A stretch of DNA of 43,080 bases, taken from a virus. Under the pieces are notes generated by a model, which was not told where the DNA came from, did no database searches, and saw only the letters and a list, made by a program, of their open reading frames with translations. The DNA lies in IMG/VR virus record IMGVR_UViG_3300037129_000025, positions 1-43,080 of that record; one strand, 5' to 3'. This document shows positions 21,557-28,940 of the stretch, piece by piece (within the stretch, counting starts at the first letter, position 1; each line of letters begins with the position of its first letter). Position numbers and translations under genes: made by a program.

Positions 21557-21697
21557 TCAGTCTTTTATGCCTGCCTTGCGCAAGCGCTTTGCCCGAATGA
21601 TCTGCCAGAGATCGCCTATAACTTCCGACAATAAAATGCTTTCATGCCCGGCCTTTACGATTCGGGTATACTTTGCCAGTAGTTTTTTTATTGTCAT
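21557..21697 (-). CDS. Small hypothetical protein (46 aa)
   Basis: ATG at 21697 overlaps the stop of the upstream gene (ATGA) and has its own GGAAAGGCAAAAA leader. The peptide (MTIKKLLAKYTRIVKAGHES, then DLWQIIRAKRLRKAGIKD) is helical and strongly basic. Its frame is preferred over a competing 71-residue frame (21642-21857) because of this coupling and leader. No known family. Confidence 0.6.
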   Translation of the reverse strand: MTIKKLLAKYTRIVKAGHESILLSEVIGDLWQIIRAKRLRKAGIKD

Positions 21698-21903
21698 TTT
21701 TTGCCTTTCCACTTCGGGTATAGTGTTGTCGGGTGTTCATCCCCTGGCCTAAACATAAAAGAAAGGCCGCAAGCTTGACATTCATGTATACGATCCACAC
21801 CGTTCGGAGAAAAAATAGTTTCCCGGTGCCCTGGTTCCGCGTTACAGTGCCTTTCATAAGGTGTTTTTATATCTGCCCGCCACTTTCCATTTACTGATCT
21901 CAT
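21694..21903 (-). CDS. Small zinc-finger-like protein (69 aa)
   Basis: ATG at 21903 with GAAAGGG 9 bases upstream. It contains HCNAEPGHRE and IHECQACGLSFMF: a C-x-x-C pair with an upstream Cys/His pair that could complete a zinc site, followed by PGDEHPTTLYPKWKG. It is not a recognised family. Its leader is identical over GAAAGGGCAAAAACTTATG to that of 21300-21542. Confidence 0.65.
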   Translation of the reverse strand: MRSVNGKWRADIKTPYERHCNAEPGHRETIFSPNGVDRIHECQACGLSFMFRPGDEHPTTLYPKWKGKK

Positions 21904-21979
21904 AAGTTTTTGCCCTTTCTGTTAGTGTTACCGGCGGGAGACAGCGCTTGCCGCTTTATACTCCCGCCAGCGGGGAAAA

Positions 21980-22690
21980 CTATGCCGCGATCTTAAACGC
22001 CCGCTTGCAATATCTGACAAGCGAAGACTCCATTTGCCGCCGCGCGATATCGACAATAAAGCCGGAGTTTTCCCGGTCCTTTACGTTCGCGGGATTCCAT
22101 GCAAGCGCGAACATGTTTTTTGCTATCATGGAAATCGGGAAAGATTCACAAGCGGCAACAAGTAAAGAAGGGACAAAATACTTTTCCCTTACATGTTGCC
22201 GGACGTGATCTCCGCCACGGCCCAGCGGCCTTTCCCCATTTTCTGTTTTCATATAGCAGCCCCAGCAATCGCCGCCGGACGGCGCCGGGATTTCATAGGC
22301 AAAAAACTCGTCCATGAATTCCCGGCAATACTCACGAATTGCTTTTACATCTTTTTTGCTTTTGTCCGCCGCCTTTACCGGTAAAGCGCCGTATACCTTG
22401 CCACTTTTAACGTAGCAGCCGTCCTGATATACCTTGTCTCCGATATACCAAACGCCTTTTTCCTGGCGGATCGACAATGGCCCGTATTCATTCATACGCG
22501 CTTTTGTCGTTACCGTCCGCCAACCGCCGGAATTATAAACAGTTTTTTTATCTGGTGTAAACGTGAGAATGTTTGTCTCGTGAAGGCGCAAAGCAATAGC
22601 GCCGCCTTCTAGCGCTTTTAAATACGTGTTATTTGCTATTTTGCGCGATTCCTTTCCTCCTAGTTTTTCTACTGCTATTTTGTGGTCCAT
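21980..22690 (-). CDS. Widespread phage/plasmid hypothetical protein (236 aa), first gene of the leftward block
   Basis: The N-terminal half carries a pattern seen in many phage and plasmid proteins: RKIANNTYLKALEGGAIALRLHETNILTFTPDKKTVYNSGGWRTVTTKARMNEY, where I-A-N-N-T, R-L-H-x-T and NSGGWRTVTTK-x-R are the conserved elements. The rest includes a Cys pair (GGDCWGCYM) and a helical end. I know no function. It is the promoter-proximal gene of the early block; its start lies 40 bp from the -10 box at 22730-22735, and AAAGGGGG precedes the ATG. Confidence 0.75.
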   Translation of the reverse strand: MDHKIAVEKLGGKESRKIANNTYLKALEGGAIALRLHETNILTFTPDKKTVYNSGGWRTVTTKARMNEYGPLSIRQEKGVWYIGDKVYQDGCYVKSGKVYGALPVKAADKSKKDVKAIREYCREFMDEFFAYEIPAPSGGDCWGCYMKTENGERPLGRGGDHVRQHVREKYFVPSLLVAACESFPISMIAKNMFALAWNPANVKDRENSGFIVDIARRQMESSLVRYCKRAFKIAA

Positions 22691-22729
22691 TTCTTTTTCC
22701 CCCTTTATTCCTGGTTAACTGCTAACTGA

Positions 22730-22758
22730 ATTCTAATCTATATACGGCTATATGTCAA
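22730..22758 (-). promoter_or_regulatory. Sigma70-type early leftward promoter
   Basis: On the - strand TTGACA (22758-22753), 17-base spacer, TAGAAT (22735-22730). It is 25 bp from the nearest GGTAACA site (22783-22789, reverse orientation), so a protein bound to the repeats could control it. Confidence 0.75.
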
Positions 22759-22782
22759 TATATCTTTATCTTTTATTTTTTG

Positions 22783-23102
22783 TGTTACCCCTGAAAACTA
22801 CGGTAACATACTACGGTAACACTATAGAAAATGTGCAATGTTACCTATGTTACCGTAGTATATTATTATTATTATATTTTATAGCACCCTGTACGGATTA
22901 TAGGGCTTCTAGGGGTTTATAGCAAACTACGGTAACAGAGGTAACAACGGTAACATTTTCCCTAACTGCTTGGTTTATAAGGTCTTACAACAACGGTAAC
23001 AACGGTAACATTATTATAGGACGTTGCGTTAATGCGTGTTTTTATAGCATTAATTGTCATATCTTTATGTACCAGTATGCTTTAGAGGTAACAGAGGTAA
23101 CA
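22783..23102. repeat. Iteron-like array: twelve GGTAACA heptamers
   Basis: Forward copies begin at 22802, 22815, 22931, 22940, 22949, 22995, 23004, 23087 and 23096. Reverse copies (TGTTACC) begin at 22783, 22839 and 22848. Five neighbour spacings are exactly 9 bp (22839/22848, 22931/22940/22949, 22995/23004, 23087/23096). The usual preceding bases are AC or AG. Regular short direct repeats in an AT-rich intergenic region next to the early promoter resemble initiator-binding iterons or a multi-site operator. Confidence 0.92.
22808..22861. repeat. 14-bp perfect inverted repeat spanning two heptamers
   Basis: ATACTACGGTAACA at 22808-22821 is the exact reverse complement of 22848-22861, with 26 bases between. 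The arms include one forward and one reverse GGTAACA copy. Confidence 0.9.
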
Positions 23103-23156
23103 CTCTCGATTGTATATAAGCATATAATATCCTGCTATATCTCTATAATTTCATTC

Positions 23157-23179
23157 TACGCTTATAGTGAATAAGCGTA
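23157..23179. repeat. 9-bp perfect hairpin in the control region
   Basis: TACGCTTAT (23157-23165), loop AGTGA, ATAAGCGTA (23171-23179). There is no T-tract on either side, so it is more likely a protein-binding or cruciform site than a terminator. Confidence 0.75.
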
Positions 23180-23235
23180 TACGTCCTATAATCTTTAGGC
23201 TATGAACGCATGCGCGTGTAGATTTCATTGACACT

Positions 23236-23282
23236 ACCCGGGCGGGTACCCCGGCACCTCGGGGGGTGGGCGGGGTGCGGCC
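23236..23282. other. GC-rich island upstream of the small terminase, candidate pac/cos region
   Basis: About 47 bases of strongly GC-rich DNA (acccgggcgggtaccccgg then ggggggtgggcggggtgcgg) lie between AT-rich segments, 146 bp before the terS start. Packaging sites commonly lie in or just upstream of terS. No direct cut-site evidence is visible. Confidence 0.35.
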
Positions 23283-23345
23283 ATATCATACCTGACCGCC
23301 ATATAACTCCAACCTATATGATCTTTAAAAATTTATAAAAAACCC

Positions 23346-23373
23346 TTGACAATTTTTAAAAAATTTTTATACT
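23346..23373 (+). promoter_or_regulatory. Sigma70-type rightward (late) promoter
   Basis: TTGACA (23346-23351), 16-base spacer of A/T runs, TATACT (23368-23373). It lies 55 bp before the terS start and is the only strong rightward promoter seen in the control region. Confidence 0.8.
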
Positions 23374-23427
23374 TTCGACCAACAGGCCACTACCGGCATC
23401 GAAAAGGTACACGAAAAGCAAACACAA

Positions 23428-23847
23428 GTGACAAAAAAACAAAAAGCACTTTTGCAGTATATGCTCGACCCAGAGATCCCGACCACAGCCATGGCCTCCC
23501 GTTTGGCTGGCTATGCCTCCCCCCAATCCGCTTATAAATCTGCTCAGTCCTCAGAGTTCCAGGATGCTCTCCAGAAGTTTCTCTCCATTCTGGAAGCGCG
23601 AGGGGTAACTGACAAAAAACTCGCGGACGTTATTGCGGAGGGACTGGATGCTGAAGAGATAAAATTCTTTTCCAAGGACGGAATTGTAGAGGACGAACGT
23701 GTTGTAGTCGATCACGCTACCCGCCATAAGTTCGCGGAAACTGTCGTAAGAATCCGCAAGCTCATAAATACTGACAACACCTCTCTACAGGACAACCGAA
23801 AACTTATTATCGTCATGGGAGACAAGGGACTGGGTGAAATACTATGA
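23428..23847 (+). CDS. Terminase small subunit (139 aa)
   Basis: Directly precedes the large terminase. The N-terminus reads MTKKQKALLQYMLDPEIPTTAMASRLAGYASPQSAYKSAQSSEFQDAL, a terS-like HTH (A-x-x-A-G-Y-x-S-x-x-x-A...S-x-x-x-Q-x-A-L) used to bind the packaging site. The C-terminal half (ARGVTDKKLADVIAEGLDAEEI...DHATRHKFAETVVRI) matches the oligomerisation part of terS proteins that contain D-H-x-x-R-x-K. The GTG start has only a weak ribosome site. The stop overlaps the next ATG. Confidence 0.8.
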   Translation: MTKKQKALLQYMLDPEIPTTAMASRLAGYASPQSAYKSAQSSEFQDALQKFLSILEARGVTDKKLADVIAEGLDAEEIKFFSKDGIVEDERVVVDHATRHKFAETVVRIRKLINTDNTSLQDNRKLIIVMGDKGLGEIL

Positions 23848-23978
23848 AAGTATTCTGGAACATTATTCTCACGCTTATCGCGGTATTTGTCATGGCGCTG
23901 ATGATTCTCATAGGGGATTTTATTTCTTGGCAACATCCCGACCACTACGTAAACCCTGCGAGTTTTTCTCGTGAGTGA
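23844..23978 (+). CDS. 44-residue single-span membrane protein between the terminase genes
   Basis: The ATG at 23844 overlaps the terS stop (ATGA) and the stop overlaps the terL start by 8 bp, giving a tightly coupled trio. One hydrophobic helix (VFWNIILTLIAVFVMALMILIG) is followed by a polar tail (ISWQHPDHYVNPASFSRE). An odd location for a membrane protein. A holin-like or superinfection role is possible, but nothing identifies it. Confidence 0.65.
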   Translation: MKVFWNIILTLIAVFVMALMILIGDFISWQHPDHYVNPASFSRE

Positions 23979-25368
23979 CAATGCCTTCCGTTGGGTGGCC
24001 CAACCCCTTCAGCGTCTTTTCCTTCAGCAAAAAACATTTGAGGCTTTGTATGGGGGAAGTGCGGGGGGTGGAAAAACCGAGGCCCTTCTGATGTTTGCAA
24101 TATCCCGCCGGTTAAAGTACCCAGGTTCCGCAGGACTCATGGTGCGCCGGACGATTGAGGAATTAAAAAAAGAAGGTTCGCTTATCCCGCGCTCTCACGA
24201 AATCCTGCATGGGAAATGGGCGTGGTCAGGGATGGATAAGAAATGGCGTGCGCCAAATGGGTCTGTGTTGGAGTTTGGATACTGCAAATATGAATCGGAC
24301 GTATACCATTACCAGTCCAGCGCTTACGCAGATATTTGTTTTGATGAGGCAACGCACATGGCGGCCTTCCAGTATGAATATCTAAAGAGCCGTGTGCGGT
24401 CAGCCGCGGGGGTTCCGGCGGCGGTAAGGTGCGCGACAAACCCCGGCAATATATCCCACGCCTATTTTAAAAACCGCTTTGTCACCATCACCACCCCTGG
24501 CGAAATTTATACTGACCCGGAGACAGGACTGGAGCGGGTATTTATTCCGGCGAAACTCACTGACAATAAAATCCTGATGGAAAAAGACCCAGGATATATT
24601 AACCGTCTGCGGGCGCTTCCTGAAAACGAACGGCGGGCACTTCTGGATGGTGACTGGGATGTGTTCAAAGGACAGTATTTTCCAGAGTTCAGGTACGACC
24701 GCCATGTTTGTGAACCTTTTCCTATTCCGAAAGAATGGCCCAGGGAGAGGTCAATCGACTGGGGCATGACCCGGCCAACGGTATGTTATTGGTATGCTAT
24801 GTCCCCTGAGAACAGGGCGTATGTGTATAGGGAATACTATGCCACAGGTTTTCAGGCGGCGGACGCGGCAAGGAATATCAAAGAACTTTCGGTGGGGGAA
24901 AAGTATATCCGCACGTGGTGCGATCCGTCCATGTTTGCCAAAAAGGGAGAGGGGTTAGAGTCTATTGCCGCGCAGATGCAAAGACATCTGGGAACACTTA
25001 TGCCCTCTAAAAATGAACGCGTGTCTGGCTGGCAGGCGGTCAGGAAGTGGTTTTCACTTGCGGCGGATGGCAGGCCAAACATGATATTTTTTAACACTTG
25101 CCTAAACGCAATCCGCACAATTCCTGAACTTATCTACGACAGTCTGCGAGTTGAGGATCTTGACACCATGGGCGTTGATGACTGCGCGGACAGTATCAGG
25201 TACTGGGCTGTCAACCATCACCAGTTGCCTAAGAACCCCACTTCTGAAAAATATCCAGGCCTTCCCGGTCATCACCAGGAGTTCTGGGAACGCTTCGCAG
25301 ACGATGTAAAAATCGCAGTCCACGGCCCGAAACACAAAAATCCTTTGGACATTTTAGACCTCTGCTAA
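23971..25368 (+). CDS. Terminase large subunit (465 aa)
   Basis: Packaging motor. ATPase domain: Walker A YGGSAGGGKTEALLM (~residues 28-42), Walker B YADICFDEATHM (D-E), and coupling motif RCATNPGN. RNase H-like nuclease domain: RSIDWGMTRPTVCYWYA (first Asp), RTWCDPSMFAKKGEG (second Asp) and MGVDDCADSIRYWAVN (third Asp). The length is close to that of P22 gp2-type proteins. The GTG start at 23971 overlaps the upstream membrane-protein gene. Cuts and packages the genome into the procapsid with the portal encoded downstream. Confidence 0.95.
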   Translation: MSDNAFRWVAQPLQRLFLQQKTFEALYGGSAGGGKTEALLMFAISRRLKYPGSAGLMVRRTIEELKKEGSLIPRSHEILHGKWAWSGMDKKWRAPNGSVLEFGYCKYESDVYHYQSSAYADICFDEATHMAAFQYEYLKSRVRSAAGVPAAVRCATNPGNISHAYFKNRFVTITTPGEIYTDPETGLERVFIPAKLTDNKILMEKDPGYINRLRALPENERRALLDGDWDVFKGQYFPEFRYDRHVCEPFPIPKEWPRERSIDWGMTRPTVCYWYAMSPENRAYVYREYYATGFQAADAARNIKELSVGEKYIRTWCDPSMFAKKGEGLESIAAQMQRHLGTLMPSKNERVSGWQAVRKWFSLAADGRPNMIFFNTCLNAIRTIPELIYDSLRVEDLDTMGVDDCADSIRYWAVNHHQLPKNPTSEKYPGLPGHHQEFWERFADDVKIAVHGPKHKNPLDILDLC

Positions 25369-25377
25369 AAATAAAAG

Positions 25378-25406
25378 TTGACAAATTAAAAAGTCTTAAG
25401 TAATAT
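25378..25406 (+). promoter_or_regulatory. Near-perfect sigma70 promoter after terL
   Basis: TTGACA (25378-25383), 17-base spacer, TAATAT (25401-25406). It would drive the portal-capsid segment separately from the terminase genes. Confidence 0.85.
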
Positions 25407-25429
25407 CCCGTTTCAGAGGGCGGGAAAAC

Positions 25430-25678
25430 TTGAAGCAAATTTGCTGCGAACACTGTGGAAGGATCTTGGGAAAAGTTTCTTCCGATGGTATTTTACATAT
25501 CAAACACGCGGCAAGTGGGTTTGAATTCATCGGTTCTTTTTCACGAGTCATGTTCATCTGTCCTAAAAATTTTTATACCCGCAACGGAAAAAAAGAATGC
25601 GGATGCAAAACAATTTTTGATAATCCAAGCCAGACGTACACTCCAAAGGCACAAGAGAAAATTCCCATGGCTTGCTAA
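25430..25678 (+). CDS. Com-like zinc-finger protein (82 aa)
   Basis: The N-terminus MKQICCEHCGRILGKVS with later FICPKNFYTRNGKKECGCKTIF gives two Cys pairs about 45 residues apart, resembling the Com-type zinc finger of Mu-like phages that regulates translation of a downstream gene. The resemblance is limited to cysteine spacing. The start is TTG at 25430, 24 bp after the promoter -10 box, with a weak ribosome site, so the exact start is uncertain. Confidence 0.5.
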   Translation: MKQICCEHCGRILGKVSSDGILHIKHAASGFEFIGSFSRVMFICPKNFYTRNGKKECGCKTIFDNPSQTYTPKAQEKIPMAC

Positions 25679-25950
25679 ATTTTTGGAAGAAAAAAGAATC
25701 TCCCGAAGTTGTAATCCCTCAACCGTCTGCCACTGAACTCCATATCCAATCCCTGCAATCAGAAATCACATTTCTGCGTGAGCAAGTAAAACTTCTCCAA
25801 GATCGCACCACGCCCCAAGCATTTGTCCCGCGTGTTGTCACCCCTATGCGCCCGCAAAAGTGGGACGTTACCGCACAGAAATATATCCCCAAGACGGACG
25901 CGGAAATCGAAAGTGATAAGCAAGGTCTACGTGAACTGGGATTAATCTAA
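25672..25950 (+). CDS. Hypothetical coiled-coil protein (92 aa)
   Basis: Not recognised. Starts by overlap with the preceding stop (TTG at 25672). It has a Lys/Glu opening (MLNFWKKKESPEVV), a short coiled coil (HIQSLQSEITFLREQVKLLQDR) and a C-terminal stretch QKWDVTAQKYIPKTDAEIESDKQGL. Its place between terminase and portal fits a small accessory head gene. Confidence 0.55.
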   Translation: MLNFWKKKESPEVVIPQPSATELHIQSLQSEITFLREQVKLLQDRTTPQAFVPRVVTPMRPQKWDVTAQKYIPKTDAEIESDKQGLRELGLI

Positions 25951-25973
25951 TGGCCGAGAGCCAAGGAGAATAT

Positions 25974-26369
25974 ATGGGAAATAATGGCGAGAACAAAAGA
26001 AAAATAAAAATCGTTTGGCATGGCGCGGGAAAGATTGATGAAGAATTTACGGAGATGGAAAAGATCACGACAGGCGTTACCGCGCTTCTTTTCAAAGTCC
26101 CAAAGAGTTTTTCATCCAGTCCGGCGAGGATAAAAAGCAATATGGATTTTTTGAATCAGTTGCAGGGGCAGTTACAGAATGCAACGGGGAGAGTTGTTCC
26201 TTGCTTTCTTATCCCTGAAGAAGTGACAGTCGAGCAGGTGACGGTGATTGACAGCGAGACAGACCGCTGGCTCACGCGCATCCGAAAAGAATGGGCAGCC
26301 TTTAAAAGTTTTTTTTTAAAAAGGAAAATAAAAAATGCAGTACGAGGGGATCGATTTACGTCTGAGTGA
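25974..26369 (+). CDS. Hypothetical protein (131 aa)
   Basis: Not recognised. The ATG at 25974 has AAGGAG at ideal spacing and is preferred to an in-frame ATG at 25950 that overlaps the previous stop. The central part (KIKIVWHGAGKIDEEFTEMEKITTGVTALLFKV) looks beta-rich. A segment VVPCFLIPEEVTVEQVTVID follows, then a basic tail that overlaps the portal start by 35 bp. Confidence 0.5.
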   Translation: MGNNGENKRKIKIVWHGAGKIDEEFTEMEKITTGVTALLFKVPKSFSSSPARIKSNMDFLNQLQGQLQNATGRVVPCFLIPEEVTVEQVTVIDSETDRWLTRIRKEWAAFKSFFLKRKIKNAVRGDRFTSE

Positions 26370-28446
26370 CCTTGACGATTTAGCCAAGGATAAACTTGGA
26401 AATCTGATGATCCCGCAACTCATTAGCGGGTGGGTTCAGAAAGATGTTTTCAGGAAACGTGAACGGACGGTTAATTGGTCGGAAGCCCTGAACTTCCTTG
26501 CGGGAAACCAGTGGATACGGTTTTCTGAACGCAGTTATCACTGGGAGCCAATACCCTGCACAGATCAAAACCGGGTGATCGACCGTCCGGTTACGAACCA
26601 TCTTCTCCGTTGGATCATCGTAAATCTCTCCGGCTTTACCTGCACTCCTTCCCGCATTGTGGAACCGAATTCTGATGACCCCGCCGATAAAACGACCGCC
26701 GATGTTTCAGGGATCATTTTAGACTATCTTTGGGAGGCGTTGGAAAAAGATGACTCCTACGTAGAGGCCGCGCTCTGGAGTCTTGTGTGCGGGACGGTGT
26801 TCCGCAAGAGTTATAAAAAAACCACGCTGGATTATGTGGACGGCGTGGATAAGAAAATTTACCTGAAAGAAGTAGACGCGGAGGTTGTGAACCCGTTTGA
26901 GATAACCTTTGACGGGACACCTTCCCGGTGGCGGGATGTGCGGGCTATTATGCAGACCTCCGTGAAAAAGATCGAGGATATCAAACGCCAATACTCATGT
27001 GAGGAAGAAGGCTATTACCCGAAGGAACTGGAAGATATCACGCCGGAAGATATTACAGACAGCCCACTTGCAATCTCAGAGGGTTTGAAAAATATCATTG
27101 ATGGTGGCGGGTTCTCCAACCTTTCAGGGAACGCTGTTCAGCAAACGATATCCGAGTCCGCGATCTTGAAAGAGGTTTATGTTGCGCCCACGAAGAAATA
27201 TCCACGTGGGCAAATGATCGTGACTGCGAGTAATAAAGTTCTCTACCGCAGTCCAGCGAAAACAGGCAGTCCGTATTATTATCTGGATGGCCACGTGTGG
27301 CATCCCTATACGTACTACTGCCTTCAGAAATTGCCAGGAAGCATCTATGGGATAGCGCTTGCGACTCAACTCGTGAAAATACAGAGGCGGATAAACTCGA
27401 TCGATGCTCTCCTGGCATATAACCGCAAGACAATAGCCGTCCCCCGTGTATGGAGTCCCGCAGGCTGTGGCATAGAGGACGGCTCCCTTGTAGGACAGCC
27501 CGGACAGGTATCGACATACGAAGTTGGCCCGAACGGCGCAAAACCAGAACTCGTCGCCGGCGTTCCTCTTCCAGACCAAGTGCTGAAAGAGCGGCAGATG
27601 CTTCTGCAAGACGGGGACATGATATCGCTGGCCGGAGATATTCGAAGTGGTGAGAATCCTGAGGGAGTCCACACGGTCGGCCAGCTTCAAATCCTGAATG
27701 AAAATCAGCAGCAATCCCGCGCCACTCAGATTCAAGCGTGGGAGGTTTTCATCTCCCGCAGTGAGCAGTTGGATTTACTGAATTTTAAGGACACCTATCA
27801 AGCCCCAAACCAGAACTTCATTCGGGACATTAAAAAATACTCCAAAGACCTCACGAACTTTGATTGGGAAACCTTCAGGGGTTCCGATCTCCGGGAAAAT
27901 GCTACGATTCGAATTGAGAAAGGTAGCACTATTCCGCGCTCTAGGATTTTGCGGCAAGACACGCTGATAAAGCTGGCTCCTCTTCAGGTGCTAGGGGATA
28001 TTGTTGGTGACCCCTATCTTCACCAAAAGTTCCTAGAGGAGTTTGGTCTTTCGGAGATGTATAGCGAGGCGAACGTGGATGTGGTGTATGCGGAAAAGAG
28101 CATCGAATATATGCTCAAAGGCAAGTATCCGCCGACCATAGCAGGCGTACATAACCCTGACGCGCAGCTGCCGGTCATCATGCGCTTTATGAAGCACCCA
28201 AAATTCTTGGAAATTCCAGACAGAATTAAACTGCTCTTTATGCGGAAGCATGCGGAGCTGATTGCAGAACTCGCGCAGAATCCTAATGCTGTTCCTGCGA
28301 ACAGTATGCCGACAAAACCCGGAATGCCGGGTGCGCCGCAGCCCCAACAACCGCAGGGAATGGGACCGGGTGGGCCAGCGGAACCGCCGCAGAACGGGAA
28401 CGCAAGTATCCAGCAACCAAGACCGTCACCAACAGCGAGTGCATAA
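26335..28446 (+). CDS. Portal protein, P22 gp1-like (703 aa)
   Basis: Dodecameric DNA gate of the capsid. Length matches P22-type portals (about 700-725 residues). The N-terminal region ERTVNWSEALNFLAGNQWIRFSE is the usual opening (E-x-x-x-x-Q-W). Next come PVTNHLLRWIIVNLSGFTCTPSRIVEPNSDDPADKTTADV, a clip/wing segment, and SIYGIALATQLVKIQRRINSIDALLAYNR (conserved G-x-x-x-x-L-x-x-x-Q...N). After DIRSGENPEGVHTVGQLQIL the C-terminus is Pro/Gln-rich (about residues 640-703). ATG at 26335 with AGGAAAAT upstream. Confidence 0.9.
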   Translation: MQYEGIDLRLSDLDDLAKDKLGNLMIPQLISGWVQKDVFRKRERTVNWSEALNFLAGNQWIRFSERSYHWEPIPCTDQNRVIDRPVTNHLLRWIIVNLSGFTCTPSRIVEPNSDDPADKTTADVSGIILDYLWEALEKDDSYVEAALWSLVCGTVFRKSYKKTTLDYVDGVDKKIYLKEVDAEVVNPFEITFDGTPSRWRDVRAIMQTSVKKIEDIKRQYSCEEEGYYPKELEDITPEDITDSPLAISEGLKNIIDGGGFSNLSGNAVQQTISESAILKEVYVAPTKKYPRGQMIVTASNKVLYRSPAKTGSPYYYLDGHVWHPYTYYCLQKLPGSIYGIALATQLVKIQRRINSIDALLAYNRKTIAVPRVWSPAGCGIEDGSLVGQPGQVSTYEVGPNGAKPELVAGVPLPDQVLKERQMLLQDGDMISLAGDIRSGENPEGVHTVGQLQILNENQQQSRATQIQAWEVFISRSEQLDLLNFKDTYQAPNQNFIRDIKKYSKDLTNFDWETFRGSDLRENATIRIEKGSTIPRSRILRQDTLIKLAPLQVLGDIVGDPYLHQKFLEEFGLSEMYSEANVDVVYAEKSIEYMLKGKYPPTIAGVHNPDAQLPVIMRFMKHPKFLEIPDRIKLLFMRKHAELIAELAQNPNAVPANSMPTKPGMPGAPQPQQPQGMGPGGPAEPPQNGNASIQQPRPSPTASA

Positions 28447-28448
28447 TT

Positions 28449-28940
28449 ATGCCTAACTTAGTTCCAACAAAAACTTGCTATCAAAAAGGACGGGTGAGGC
28501 TAAAAGAGGAAATAGAAAAACAGAGAGATACTATGCGTTTTATGTACGAACTTGGGTTAAGAAAGTCTCATCCAAATTTTATATCTCGAAGTAGAGAGAA
28601 AAAACCTTACCCGTATAAACCTGTTAATTGTGAGCATTGTGGAAAAGAGTTCCGAAGGAAGTCTGCACGGCAACAGTGGTGCGAAGAATGCGCTCCTAAT
28701 AAGTCTGCCCGAAGAATTTTGTCAAGGTACGGAGTATCGCCCATAGAACATAAATATCTGTTGGATACTAATAAAGGGTTATGCTTTATATGCTTAAAAC
28801 GAAAAGCAAAAGTTGTAGACCATTGTCACAGAACAGGGCGCGTCCGTGGTTTACTCTGCCACCACTGCAACACATCTTTAAATCTGATTGAAAATAAAGA
28901 TGCACTAGCGAGGGCGATTAAGTATGTCTCCATTTCGTAG
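28449..28940 (+). CDS. Recombination endonuclease VII-like HNH nuclease (163 aa)
   Basis: The C-terminal 80 residues are an Endonuclease VII fold: YGVSPIEHKYLLDTNKGLCFICLKRKAKVVDHCHRTGRVRGLLCHHCNTSLNLIENKDAL, with zinc cysteines (C-x-x-C...C-x-x-C) and the catalytic V-D-H-C-H...G-x-R-G-L-L-C. An N-terminal zinc motif NCEHCGKEFRRKSARQQWCEEC precedes it. These nucleases resolve branched DNA, but free-standing copies between structural genes are often mobile homing-type elements. It is AT-richer than the flanking portal gene, supporting insertion. The ATG is 2 bp after the portal stop. Confidence 0.85.
   Translation: MPNLVPTKTCYQKGRVRLKEEIEKQRDTMRFMYELGLRKSHPNFISRSREKKPYPYKPVNCEHCGKEFRRKSARQQWCEECAPNKSARRILSRYGVSPIEHKYLLDTNKGLCFICLKRKAKVVDHCHRTGRVRGLLCHHCNTSLNLIENKDALARAIKYVSIS

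Larger units (their letters stand above)
22691..23427. other. Divergent control region: candidate origin, operator and packaging region
   Basis: No convincing gene is found in these 737 bases, the only long gap in the genome. It contains the leftward promoter, twelve GGTAACA heptamers, a 14-bp inverted repeat, a 9-bp hairpin, an AT-rich middle, a GC-rich island and the rightward late promoter, in that order. Its position between two diverging blocks fits a bidirectional origin and regulatory hub; function is inferred. Confidence 0.7.

Noticed and set aside
21642-21857. 71-codon - strand frame overlapping two small early genes
   Set aside because: It lacks the shared GAAAGG(G)CAAAA leader that the 46- and 69-residue genes have.
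22781-23110. CRISPR array
   Set aside because: Repeats are only 7-9 bp, irregular in spacing between clusters and without spacers of constant length; no cas genes.
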